A DNA stretch of 11,006 bases from Bacteroidetes bacterium UBA2364 (lineage in GTDB: Bacteria; Bacteroidota; Rhodothermia; Rhodothermales; UBA2364), in contig DDTM01000124.1 in NCBI GenBank assembly GCA_002344075.1, positions 1 to 11,006 of the forward strand, written 5' to 3'. Positions 1-7,350 of the stretch are shown here, piece after piece. Within the stretch, counting starts at the first letter, position 1; each line of letters opens with the position of its first letter. Made by a program: the position numbers and the translations under genes. A model generated the notes under the pieces. That model did not search any database and had not been told where the DNA came from. It was given only the letters and a program-made list of their open reading frames with translations.

Positions 1-115
1 CGGGTTAACTTTCTCCTACTCGATGTCTTATAATGGTTTCAGGCATATAGGCCAGATTTATTTAGGCTGAAATAAGCAAGCAAACGATACCTGCTTTCCT
101 GTTTACATAAGGGTA

Positions 116-270
116 GCGTAAAACAGTTTGCAGCTTTGCGTCTGCCTGCCGGCAGGCAGGTTCGGGCGGGCTTCGGAACACAAAGTTTCAATTTATTACT
201 AAAGTTCATTAGAAGTACAAAGCCTCAGGTTTGCACGTCAGCCCGCCTGGCGCAAACCCCGTGTTAGCGG
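116..270 (-). repeat. attC-like imperfect foldback downstream of GNAT gene
   Basis: On the minus strand, CCGCTAAC (plus 263-270) follows the GNAT stop codon. After it come paired arms: CGCAAA (251-256) with TTTGCG (135-140), and AGCCCGCC (240-247) with GGCGGGCT (165-172), enclosing a 67-base loop. This is the general plan of an integron attC recombination site: an RYYYAAC-like left core, an interrupted stem and a variable loop. The distal core, expected as GTTAGCGG, is only loosely matched by GTTTTACGC (116-124), so the site may be decayed or belong to another element class. A matching GTTAGCGG core lies just upstream of the gene at 785-792. Seen: the paired arms and cores. Inferred: recombination function. 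Confidence 0.45.
142..159. repeat. 18-bp perfect palindrome in attC-like arm
   Basis: CTGCCTGCCGGCAGGCAG is self-complementary over its full length. It sits between the two paired segments of one arm of the attC-like foldback, where the opposite arm has only 3 bases (248-250). It therefore looks like an insertion into an older hairpin. From memory, similar GC-rich palindromes are dispersed in some Bacteroidota and uncultured-bacterium genomes; whether it is repeated in this genome cannot be seen here. Confidence 0.8.
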
Positions 271-286
271 TTCGGGCTGTTTTATC

Positions 287-754
287 TTAAATATTTTTAG
301 CTTGACCATCTGATTCATAGACATTTTTATTGTGAAGCTCCATCCATTTTGTAGGGTCTGAAATTTGTGTCCACCCGAATTGCTTATACAACCCATGTGC
401 GTCTCCAGTGAGTAAAATCCATCGTCTTAGTCCTTGTAAATGTGGATAGTTCATAACGGTTTCCATCAACCATTTAGATAGTCCTTTACCCCTGTATTCC
501 TCCAAAATATACACATCACCTAAATAGGCGGTTGTCGAGAAATCGCTGATTATTCTTGCAAATCCAATTTGTTTTTTGTCTTGATAAACACCAAAGCATA
601 ATGAATTTTTAATTGCAGTTTGCACCTTTTCTTTCGGAATATTTATGCACCAATATGCTTTGGTTGACAAAAAATCGTGAATGGTATCAAGGTCTAATTT
701 TGCCTTGTCCGTTGAAATGCAAAACCCATCTTTGTGTATATTAATGTCTGTCAT
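287..754 (-). CDS. GNAT family N-acetyltransferase
   Basis: A 155-residue single-domain acetyltransferase expected to transfer an acetyl group from acetyl-CoA to an amine; the substrate is unknown. The acetyl-CoA binding motif A is visible at residues 81-97, with the pyrophosphate loop Y-R-G-K-G-L at 88-92. Motif B follows at 114-128 (LLTGDAHGLYKQFGW), the usual end of this small cytoplasmic family. Length is normal for the family and both ends are intact; the start is ATG at 752-754 and the stop is TAA. The gene is visibly more AT-rich than its neighbours. It is bounded upstream by GTTAGCGG (minus-strand sense, 785-792) and downstream by CCGCTAAC plus a foldback, the arrangement of a one-gene integron cassette. 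GNAT genes are frequent cassette cargo. Family call is firm; substrate and mobility are inference. Confidence 0.9.
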   Translation of the reverse strand: MTDINIHKDGFCISTDKAKLDLDTIHDFLSTKAYWCINIPKEKVQTAIKNSLCFGVYQDKKQIGFARIISDFSTTAYLGDVYILEEYRGKGLSKWLMETVMNYPHLQGLRRWILLTGDAHGLYKQFGWTQISDPTKWMELHNKNVYESDGQAKNI

Positions 755-784
755 CGTTTCTATTTTTATGTCCTTTTAGCCTGG

Positions 785-792
785 CCGCTAAC
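785..792 (-). repeat. GTTAGCGG core upstream of GNAT gene
   Basis: Plus strand reads CCGCTAAC; on the minus (gene) strand this is GTTAGCGG, close to the integron core GTTRRRY. It is the exact complement of the CCGCTAAC that starts the foldback on the other side of the gene. The spacing of about 30 bases to the ATG fits a cassette boundary. Eight bases alone are weak evidence; the pairing with the downstream site is what gives it weight. Confidence 0.4.
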
Positions 793-858
793 ATTCCTTC
801 TTATGTCCGTACAACCAAACGTATGTGTAGAGACAAACGCTTTTCGTAATCAGGCATT

Positions 859-2346
859 TCAAATTCGGATATAAGGCAGCAAGCCATGAAGGCCTCCTTC
901 ACGGCCATAGCCAGATTCCTTATAACCTCCAAACGGGCTTGCCGGATCAAAATGGTTATAGGTGTTTCCCCAAACGATTCCAGTGCGAAGCGCGCCAGCT
1001 AATTTAAATAACTTGCTGCCCTTGTCACTCCAGATCCCGCCCGCAAGTCCATAGGGAGAATTGTTTGCTTTTTCAATGGCTTCTGCTGGTGTTCGGAAAG
1101 TAATGACCGACAAAACAGGCCCAAAGATCTCCTCTTGCGCAATTCGATGACTTTGTGCAACTTCCGTAAAAATGGAAGGTTTGTAGAAAAAGCCTTTGGA
1201 AGGTAATTCGCAGGGGGCTGCCCATAAATGTGCGCCTTCTTCAATTCCGGATGCCACCAATTCCTGAATCTTCGCCAGTTGCGGTTGTGAATTGATCGCA
1301 CCGACATCAGTATTTTTGTCTAAAGGATTCCCCAATCGCAAGGAAGCAATCCGGATTTTGAGTTTTTGAATGACTTCTTCCGCAATACTTTCCTGAACCA
1401 GTAGCCTTGATCCCGCACAGCAAACATGTCCTTGATTAAAATAAATGCCCTGAACAATCCCATCCACGGCTTGGTCTATTGGAGCATCTTCGAAAATCAT
1501 ATTGGCCCCTTTTCCACCCAGTTCCAGAGTTAGACGTTTGTGGGTTCCTGCAACGCTTTTCTGAATTCGTTTGCCCACATCGGTAGAGCCAGTAAAAGCA
1601 ACCTTATCTAAGTCCGGATGCCGAACCAATGCTGCGCCCGTTTTTCCTGCACCAAAGACCAAGTTGACCACGCCGGGTGGCAGATCGGCTTCTTGAATGA
1701 CCTCGGCAAGAAGAGCAGCGGTTAATGGTGTAGTTTCTGCGGGTTTTAACACCACGGTATTACCAGTCGCTAATGCGGGCGCAAGTTTCCATGCAGCCAT
1801 GAGTAAGGGGAAATTCCAAGGAATGATTTGTCCTGCAACGCCCAATGGTTGCGGTTTTACACCAGGAAAGGCATAATCCAATTTGTCTGCCCATCCGGCA
1901 TAATACAAAAAGTGCGCGGCGGATAAAGGGATATCCACATCGCGGGTTTCCTTTATCGGTTTCCCGTTGTCCATTGTTTCGAGCACGGCAAATTCGCGTG
2001 CCCGCTCTTGTATCGCCCTTCCAATTTTATAGAGGTATTTTGCACGTTCGATACCAGATATGGTTTTCCAGTATCGTTTATAAGCATTACGGGCCGCATC
2101 AACAGCTTTGGAAATGGTGTTTTCGTCGGCCTCGGGGAAGTGAGACAATATTTCCTCGGTTGCCGGATTGATGGTGGGGAAATGCTCTGCTCCATCTTCC
2201 CAGTTTCCGTTGATAAAATGGCCGTATTGTGGCTTGATTTTTGTGACTGCTGTAGATTCGGGTGCAGGTGCATAGTGCCAGAGGTCACCAAATAAAAGTT
2301 CAGTGATAGCTGATTTTTCGACAAGGGCAACGTTTCCGTTTTTCAT
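859..2346 (-). CDS. NAD(P)-dependent aldehyde dehydrogenase
   Basis: A complete 495-residue aldehyde dehydrogenase that oxidises an aldehyde to the carboxylic acid with NAD(P)+ in the cytoplasm. Visible family landmarks: IPWNFP with the conserved Asn at 178, the cofactor Lys at 201 (VVLKPAE), the nucleotide-loop GSTDVG at 253-258, the general base Glu at 275 (LELGGK), the nucleophile Cys at 309 in GHVCCAGSR, EEIFGP near residue 405, and a C-terminal GREGGLHGLLPY segment. All catalytic positions are present, so it should be active. An extra N-terminal segment of about 40 residues precedes the usual start of the fold. I recall this from the ALDH subgroup often linked to deoC, but no deoC is in the window. 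The gene is divergent from the DUF4412-like gene, sharing a region of about 100 bases. Aldehyde substrate unknown. Stop codon TGA. Confidence 0.95.
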   Translation of the reverse strand: MKNGNVALVEKSAITELLFGDLWHYAPAPESTAVTKIKPQYGHFINGNWEDGAEHFPTINPATEEILSHFPEADENTISKAVDAARNAYKRYWKTISGIERAKYLYKIGRAIQERAREFAVLETMDNGKPIKETRDVDIPLSAAHFLYYAGWADKLDYAFPGVKPQPLGVAGQIIPWNFPLLMAAWKLAPALATGNTVVLKPAETTPLTAALLAEVIQEADLPPGVVNLVFGAGKTGAALVRHPDLDKVAFTGSTDVGKRIQKSVAGTHKRLTLELGGKGANMIFEDAPIDQAVDGIVQGIYFNQGHVCCAGSRLLVQESIAEEVIQKLKIRIASLRLGNPLDKNTDVGAINSQPQLAKIQELVASGIEEGAHLWAAPCELPSKGFFYKPSIFTEVAQSHRIAQEEIFGPVLSVITFRTPAEAIEKANNSPYGLAGGIWSDKGSKLFKLAGALRTGIVWGNTYNHFDPASPFGGYKESGYGREGGLHGLLPYIRI

Positions 2347-2449
2347 AACATCAAAAATTGGGTTAGACCTGAATGTACTTCAAGCAACCCCTCTTTTCCA
2401 AAAAAATGCTATGGCCATAAATACTACGACTTTGCAAAAGTACCGTAAG

Positions 2450-3088
2450 ATGCTAAAATTCTTGGGGTTGGTACTTATTACATATTTTGTCCTGATGCCA
2501 ATAGGGGCGAAAGCCCAGTTTTTTGAAGGAGCTATTACCTATGAGGTTCGGTATCAGAGTCGGATTCCGGGAATGAGCGATCAAGTGCTAACGAAAATGA
2601 TGGGAACTGTCCAGACATTCCACATCAAAGGAAACCGTTATCTTACACTCATGAACGGAGAAATGATGGTTATGCAATTGTATGAACCCAAGGAAAATAA
2701 ACTTTATTTCCAGACAACCGAATCCGATACGCTTCTTTGGATGGATGGTGCCAAAAATGGAAGCCCGATATTGAAAACCGAACGAGACAAAAAAGGAGGC
2801 ACGATTTTGGGTTATGATTGCGAGAAAATAATTTTTTCTACCAAAACGGGGAAGGAGACCTATTGGTTTACCCCCGCCCTTAAAGCCGATGCGGCGGGCA
2901 TGTCACGACACGCTTATAACAATTTATCTGCATTTCTGAAGGCAAGTGGCGCCTTGCCGCTAAAAATGATCGTCGAGCAAACAGATCTGGTGTTAACAAT
3001 GGAGGCAAAGGCCGTTCAACTACAAAAATTAGAGGATATTTTTTTTGCTCTTCCTCCTAAAATGGTGGCGATTCCAGCTCCTTTTTAG
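2450..3088 (+). CDS. Exported DUF4412-like protein
   Basis: A 212-residue protein from the chosen ATG. It opens with a classic signal peptide: one Lys, a hydrophobic run (FLGLVLITYFVLMPIG) and an AKA cleavage site before Q-F-F. The mature part is beta-rich and begins F-E-G-A-I-T-Y-E-V. It later has ILGYDCEKI and YWFTP, which resembles the DUF4412 family of periplasmic or surface proteins in Bacteroidota (LolA-like fold by family). An in-frame ATG at 2411 would add 13 residues, and the open frame continues to 2303. I prefer 2450 because it gives a normal signal peptide, though there is no clear ribosome site for either. The stop is TAG. Function is unknown. It is followed by a 188-base gap before ccoI, so it is not obviously part of that operon. 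Confidence 0.75.
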   Translation: MLKFLGLVLITYFVLMPIGAKAQFFEGAITYEVRYQSRIPGMSDQVLTKMMGTVQTFHIKGNRYLTLMNGEMMVMQLYEPKENKLYFQTTESDTLLWMDGAKNGSPILKTERDKKGGTILGYDCEKIIFSTKTGKETYWFTPALKADAAGMSRHAYNNLSAFLKASGALPLKMIVEQTDLVLTMEAKAVQLQKLEDIFFALPPKMVAIPAPF

Positions 3089-3160
3089 TGGTTATAAAAA
3101 CTGAAAGAGACTATTTTAATATAAATAGATATTAAAACTTGTTTTTATTGTAAGTAAATT

Positions 3161-3179
3161 CCCTACACGTATTGTAGGG
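3161..3179. promoter_or_regulatory. 7-bp inverted repeat between DUF4412 gene and ccoI
   Basis: CCCTACA and TGTAGGG flank a 5-base CGTAT spacer. It lies about 70 bases after the DUF4412-like stop and about 100 bases before ccoI. No T-run follows on the plus strand, so it is a poor terminator; the short symmetric form could be an operator. It does not match the FNR box TTGAT-N4-ATCAA. I see no convincing TAnnTTTG promoter in the gap; TATCTTTA at 3244-3251 is a one-mismatch candidate only. Confidence 0.4.
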
Positions 3180-3276
3180 TGATTCTTTACGGGTTTCATC
3201 AATTCTGGATCGCATTTTTAAAGGGAAATAAAGCCGATATTTCTATCTTTAAAAATCCCTAATACCCCCAGCGTCC

Positions 3277-5808
3277 ATGTCTCTACTTGATGAAATGCCC
3301 TTGGACCGAACGTCCGTATCGGCTCAGACTGCCTGCGATCATTGTGGACAGCCTGTAGGGAATTATCCCATCTTCTCGAATACAGCCGTTTTTTGCTGTG
3401 CTGGTTGCGAAATTGTTTATGATGCCCTACATGTTTCCGGCTTAGAAGCCACCTATTACAAACTTCGGGAAGCAGAAGGGATAAATAATAAACCCATAGT
3501 TGCAATTTCAGAGAAAGAGCTTGATCTAATTGGCTTAGATTCTCCACAATATGTAGAAAGACATACTATTTTAAGAGCGGATGGCAATCGAGAAGCATTG
3601 TTGTTTTTGGACGGTTTACATTGCACGGCTTGTGTTTGGTTGATTGAGCAAATGCCAAAATTATTGGTTGGGGTTCAGGAAGCGCGTGTAGATTATGTAC
3701 GTAACCAGTTAAGGCTTGTTTGGGACAATCAGCTTGTTCAGTTGTCTCAAGTGGCCAAGTGGTTAGCTCCTTTTGGGTACAAACTCCAACCCGCACGCCA
3801 GTCTAATCTAAAGGAACGTTCTCAAGACGAGCAAAGGTTGCTGATCCGTCTTGGAATCTCTTGGGCCTTGGCGGGTAATGTAATGCTCTTGGCACTAGCC
3901 TTTTACTCTGGCTTAGACATGAGCAATCAAACAGAATTAACCATTGCGGGTCGGTGGATGAGTTTGGTATTGGCCACTTTGTCTCTGGGCATAGGGGGCA
4001 TCGTCTTTTTCCAGAAAGCCTTACAATCTTTGCGGATGGCATGGAAAATCCGGTCACTCAATCGGTTACACATGGATGTTCCGATCTCTTTTGGGATTTT
4101 AATTGGCTATTTTTATAGCTTTTGGGCCACAATAACCCATAAAGGCGATGTATGGTTCGACTCCATTACCGTTCTTACGGCGGCCTTGCTAACTGCACGC
4201 TGGCTACACCTAAAAAGCACCCGTCTTGCTATGGATGCAAGTGACCAGCTGCTTACACTGGTTCCAACAATGGCCCGAAAAATATCGGGTAAGTGGAATG
4301 GTGACATGAACCAACCTTTTGAGTTGGTATCTTCGGAATTGCTGAATCCGGGGGAAGTTGTTGTGGTGTATGCTGGTGAAGTGTTTGCAGTGGATGGTAT
4401 TATTGCAGCAGGTGAAACCAAGGTGAACAATTCGGTTATTACCGGTGAAAGCGTGCCCATTTCATGCGCAGTTGGAGATCGGGTACAGGCGGGGGCAACC
4501 AATATGACTGGTGTGGTGCATGTTGCAGTCCAAGCCACAGGGGAGCAAACAAGAATTGGAAAATTGGTAGCTTGGGTACGTGAAGGTTCGGAAAAGCCTG
4601 CCGAAGTCGTCCAATGGGTGGACCGTTTTGGAGGCTGGTTTGTCCTGATTGTTTTGGTTCTTGCGGTGTTTACGGGGATCCTTTGGTGGGATACTGGCTC
4701 TGAACAGGCTATGTCGCATGTGGTTGCTCTGTTGGTGGTGACGTGTCCGTGCGCATTGGGTATGGCAACGCCACTTGCCCTTGCCATTGGGTCCGGGAGG
4801 GCAGCAAGAGCAGGCATTTACTTAAAGCAAACTTCCGTCTTTGACACGTTAGATGTGGCAGATACCATTGTTTTGGATAAAACAGGAACCCTAACGGCGG
4901 GCCGGATGAAACTGATTGACTGGGAAGGAGACTTAACGGCTATGCAGCAAGCGGCTGTTTTGGAGTCGCAGAGTATTCATCCTATTGCACAGGCCTTTTT
5001 AGCGGCCTTTCCTGAAACCGAAGCCCTTAAACGACAACTCCGTCATACAATCAAAGGCGTTGAAACGCATCCTTTTGGTATCAAAGGGGAAATAAACCAA
5101 AGTATCCTAATGATAGGAAGGCCAGATTGGGTACTACAAGATATTATAGATGCTGACCCATTTCTTCTTGAAATACTTGAAAACTATGCCCACACAGGAG
5201 ATACCCCACTTGCTATTGCTTGCGACCATCGGTTGGTGGCCGTTGCAAGAGCGGGAGATGAGGTGCGAAAAGAAGCATTCGAAATGATTCAGCAATGGCA
5301 ACATCAACAAAAAGAGGTTTATATTTTGTCTGGTGATCATCCAGAAGTGGTTATACAATTGGGGAAAGCCTTACTTATCTCAGAAGACCACTTGTTGGGT
5401 CATCAAACACCAGAAATGAAACAACTTTTTGTAGAGAACCTGAAAGCATTGGGTCGTAAAGTATTAATGCTGGGTGATGGGGTGAATGACGCAGCAGCGC
5501 TCAGAGCGGCAGATATCGGCATTGCGGTGCAAGGCAGCAGCACAGCCAGTATGGTATCGGCGGATGTCTTCGTAACCTCCGCTGGTTTAGTACCGGTACA
5601 GAATATGCTGATTTCATCCCGAAAAGTGACGTATGTGGTGAAGCGGAACCTCACCTTTTCCCTTTTATATAACCTTATCATGGCACTTGCTGCCATTTTA
5701 GGCTGGGTAAATCCTCTTGTTGCTGCGGTGGCCATGCCTTTAAGTTCATTGGTTGTCATTGGTTCTTCTGTTCTGCAACGAACGTTTATTAAAGATTCAA
5801 ATTTATGA
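3277..5808 (+). CDS. cbb3 oxidase copper-transporting P1B ATPase CcoI
   Basis: An 843-residue P1B-type ATPase that pumps Cu(I) across the inner membrane for assembly of cbb3-type cytochrome c oxidase (FixI/CcoI group). The order is as expected. An N-terminal Cys-rich metal-binding segment comes first (C20/C23, C40/C41/C44, the ATPase-cat_bd type). A heavy-metal-associated domain with CTAC at 116-119 follows. There are about eight membrane helices starting near residue 190. Then come the actuator TGES (389-392), the membrane metal site CPC (490-492), the phosphorylation motif DKTGT (Asp 534), the HP dipeptide (568-569) and GDGVND (733-738). No key residue is missing. The N-terminal Cys-rich segment plus the downstream ccoS separate it from general copper exporters (CopA). 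Its TGA stop overlaps the ccoS start (ATGA). The structural ccoNOP genes are not adjacent. Confidence 0.95.
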   Translation: MSLLDEMPLDRTSVSAQTACDHCGQPVGNYPIFSNTAVFCCAGCEIVYDALHVSGLEATYYKLREAEGINNKPIVAISEKELDLIGLDSPQYVERHTILRADGNREALLFLDGLHCTACVWLIEQMPKLLVGVQEARVDYVRNQLRLVWDNQLVQLSQVAKWLAPFGYKLQPARQSNLKERSQDEQRLLIRLGISWALAGNVMLLALAFYSGLDMSNQTELTIAGRWMSLVLATLSLGIGGIVFFQKALQSLRMAWKIRSLNRLHMDVPISFGILIGYFYSFWATITHKGDVWFDSITVLTAALLTARWLHLKSTRLAMDASDQLLTLVPTMARKISGKWNGDMNQPFELVSSELLNPGEVVVVYAGEVFAVDGIIAAGETKVNNSVITGESVPISCAVGDRVQAGATNMTGVVHVAVQATGEQTRIGKLVAWVREGSEKPAEVVQWVDRFGGWFVLIVLVLAVFTGILWWDTGSEQAMSHVVALLVVTCPCALGMATPLALAIGSGRAARAGIYLKQTSVFDTLDVADTIVLDKTGTLTAGRMKLIDWEGDLTAMQQAAVLESQSIHPIAQAFLAAFPETEALKRQLRHTIKGVETHPFGIKGEINQSILMIGRPDWVLQDIIDADPFLLEILENYAHTGDTPLAIACDHRLVAVARAGDEVRKEAFEMIQQWQHQQKEVYILSGDHPEVVIQLGKALLISEDHLLGHQTPEMKQLFVENLKALGRKVLMLGDGVNDAAALRAADIGIAVQGSSTASMVSADVFVTSAGLVPVQNMLISSRKVTYVVKRNLTFSLLYNLIMALAAILGWVNPLVAAVAMPLSSLVVIGSSVLQRTFIKDSNL

Positions 5809-5972
5809 ATATCTTAATGGTCATGGTACCCATTGCTATTTTACTGGCTGCCGGAGCGGTATATGCCTTCACGTGGGCTATTAGGTCCGGGCAATATGAA
5901 GACACCGAAACCCCGGCAATTAGGATGCTCTGGGATGATGAAGAGACTAATATTAAAAAGAAGACGTCATGA
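5805..5972 (+). CDS. cbb3 oxidase assembly protein CcoS
   Basis: A 55-residue protein, too short for many ORF cut-offs. It starts MNILMVMVPIAILLAAGAVY: one membrane helix with a short N-terminal end. The CcoS signature follows: a Trp, then AIRSGQYEDTETPA, and an acidic WDDEE stretch with a Lys-rich end. In Rhodobacter, CcoS is needed for the haem b and copper cofactors of CcoN. The start ATG overlaps the ccoI stop (ATGA at 5805-5808) and its own stop overlaps the next start (ATGA at 5969-5972). The three genes are therefore very likely one translationally coupled operon. Sequence, size and position all agree. Confidence 0.93.
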   Translation: MNILMVMVPIAILLAAGAVYAFTWAIRSGQYEDTETPAIRMLWDDEETNIKKKTS

Positions 5973-6718
5973 ACGAACTCTGGCTCGTTTTTTTAACCGG
6001 ACTTATGGGGAGTGCGCATTGTGTGGGAATGTGTGGGGGGTTTGTGCTCATGATTCAGGCGCCAAATAATACCGCTAATCACATGATCCGGCAGACCGCA
6101 TACTTTATCGGCAAAACATTTACATACATGATGTTTGGCTTTGTGGTGGGTATGTTGGGAATGGCCGTTACAATGAGCATCTCCGGCCTTCAGGATTGGA
6201 TCAGCATAGGTGCTGGCCTATTTATGATTGTCGCAGGCTTGGGTATTTTTGGGGTAGTAAGAAGTGTAGAAGGGGTGGGTGGGTTAAATAAAACAAATTT
6301 TTATAAAGATGCTTTTCGTAAGTTTGTCCAGCAGAAATCGGTAGTTGGTGCGTATGGCTTAGGATTACTCAATGGATTATTGCCTTGCGGCTTGCTGTAC
6401 GGTGTCCTTGCACAAGCTGCTGCTACCGGAAAGCCCGTACAAGCTTCTATCATGATGTTCGTATTCGGTATTGCCACTGTGCCCGCTTTGTGGTTACTGG
6501 GTATGTTTGGACATTTACTCACTCCTGCATGGAAGCGTCGTATGAACTTATTTGCTGGGGTGCTGATTATTTTGATGGGTGTGATGAGTATGATGCGTGG
6601 AACTGAAAAAGGTCGTGAGTGGCTTTCTTTTATGCACGGAGGGCACGATCATAGTCAAATGGAAGGAGTAGATCATTCAAAACACCAGATGCCCGGCATG
6701 GGTCACTCTAATCACTAA
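5969..6718 (+). CDS. SafE/DsbD_2-like membrane protein, His/Met-rich tail
   Basis: A 249-residue integral membrane protein of the 'sulfite exporter TauE/SafE' (UreH/DsbD_2) type that commonly follows ccoS. About six helices are visible. Each half carries a Cys motif: HCVGMCGG at 17-24 and LLPCGLLYG at 137-145, the inverted-repeat plan of the DsbD/CcdA transporters. The last ~28 residues are soluble and rich in His (223, 226, 228, 236, 239, 246, 249) and Met (222, 231, 241, 244), including D-H-S-K-H and G-M-G-H-S. Such spacing resembles copper-binding segments of periplasmic copper proteins. Context suggests a role in copper or reductant supply for the cbb3 oxidase; the transported substrate is not known and 'sulfite exporter' is probably a misleading family name. 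Stop TAA. Confidence 0.85.
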   Translation: MNELWLVFLTGLMGSAHCVGMCGGFVLMIQAPNNTANHMIRQTAYFIGKTFTYMMFGFVVGMLGMAVTMSISGLQDWISIGAGLFMIVAGLGIFGVVRSVEGVGGLNKTNFYKDAFRKFVQQKSVVGAYGLGLLNGLLPCGLLYGVLAQAAATGKPVQASIMMFVFGIATVPALWLLGMFGHLLTPAWKRRMNLFAGVLIILMGVMSMMRGTEKGREWLSFMHGGHDHSQMEGVDHSKHQMPGMGHSNH

Positions 6719-6811
6719 AAGAGTCTCAAAAAGATTGGGTTCTTGGGTGATAAATTGATGTGGATTTGTTGTATTTTGGTGTTGATATTCATTCAAGACC
6801 CCTTATTCCCC

Positions 6812-7318
6812 ATGACAAACAACCCCAAAACCGCTCATAGGAAAGTCGTAGATTGGAACGCCACTTTTTGGTCAGGCCTTGTGGCTGGCATCTTTTTTTA
6901 TTGCCTAAATTTATTATTGACACCCTTGCTTATCGGGGCAAATGAATGGGCAATGGTTCGCTTATTAGCGTCTCCATTTCTCGGAGAACAAATTTTGGCG
7001 CCGCCAGCCACACTGAATTGGGGGGCCTTGTCGGTATCAGTCATTGGTACTTTATTGTTGTCCCTGATATTTACGTCTCTTATTTCTGTCGTGGTTCATA
7101 AGGGTGGCTTATTGTCGGGGATACTTTTGGGAGCAGTGCTTGGACTTGCTTTGTACGCTATTAATTTCTATACACTTACATATTTTTTTCCTTGGTTTTT
7201 TGCAATGCGTAGCGGGGTAATGGTATTTGTACACATGGTATTTGGCGCGGTTGCTGGTGGGCTTTATGAGGCTTTGGAGGTGGAAGTATTTGAAGAAATA
7301 GAGGAAAAGATAGCCTAA
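6812..7318 (+). CDS. Four-helix membrane protein of unknown function
   Basis: From ATG 6812 the protein has 168 residues. It starts with a short polar end (TNNPKTAHRK) and has four predicted membrane helices: WSGLVAGIFFYCLNLLL, the ALSVSVIGTLLLSLIF region, LLSGILLGAVLGLALY, and MVFVHMVFGAVAGGLYEAL. It ends in an acidic tail (EVEVFEEIEEK). The same frame is open further back, to TTG 6743 and ATG 6758, which would add a short hydrophobic leader; no ribosome site decides between them. The topology and Gly-rich helices recall YagU-like (DUF1440) proteins, but I do not recognise a diagnostic motif. It lies 93 bases after the SafE-like gene on the same strand, so it may or may not share that transcript. 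Function unknown. Stop TAA. Confidence 0.7.
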   Translation: MTNNPKTAHRKVVDWNATFWSGLVAGIFFYCLNLLLTPLLIGANEWAMVRLLASPFLGEQILAPPATLNWGALSVSVIGTLLLSLIFTSLISVVVHKGGLLSGILLGAVLGLALYAINFYTLTYFFPWFFAMRSGVMVFVHMVFGAVAGGLYEALEVEVFEEIEEKIA

Positions 7319-7350
7319 TTTCGATCCTGAAATTTAGCTCCCAGTATAGA

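Larger units (their letters stand above)
1..286. other. Gene-free left end with attC-like foldback
   Basis: I see no credible coding region on either strand; the short frames present have no recognisable motif. The right half (about 116-270) is the 3' flank of the GNAT gene read on the minus strand and folds into a long imperfect hairpin, described separately. The left ~115 bases show no hairpin, repeat or promoter that I can support. Bases 142-159 are a perfect 18-bp palindrome. Confidence 0.7.

Noticed and set aside
999..1307. Minus-strand 102-residue frame inside the aldehyde dehydrogenase
   Set aside because: It is an alternative frame of a firmly identified gene, with no domain of its own; the same applies to the frames at 1845-2171, 1953-2330 and 2008-2295.
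3089..3276. FNR box upstream of ccoI
   Set aside because: ATCAA occurs (in TTTCATCAATTC) but no TTGAT half-site stands four bases before it.
4113..4817. 234-residue minus-strand frame antisense to ccoI
   Set aside because: A Thr/Pro/Ser-rich shadow of the ATPase coding strand without recognisable motifs or start context.
5833..6069. 78-residue plus-strand frame across ccoS and the SafE-like gene
   Set aside because: It overlaps two recognised genes in another frame; CcoS and the SafE-like N-terminus explain the sequence better.
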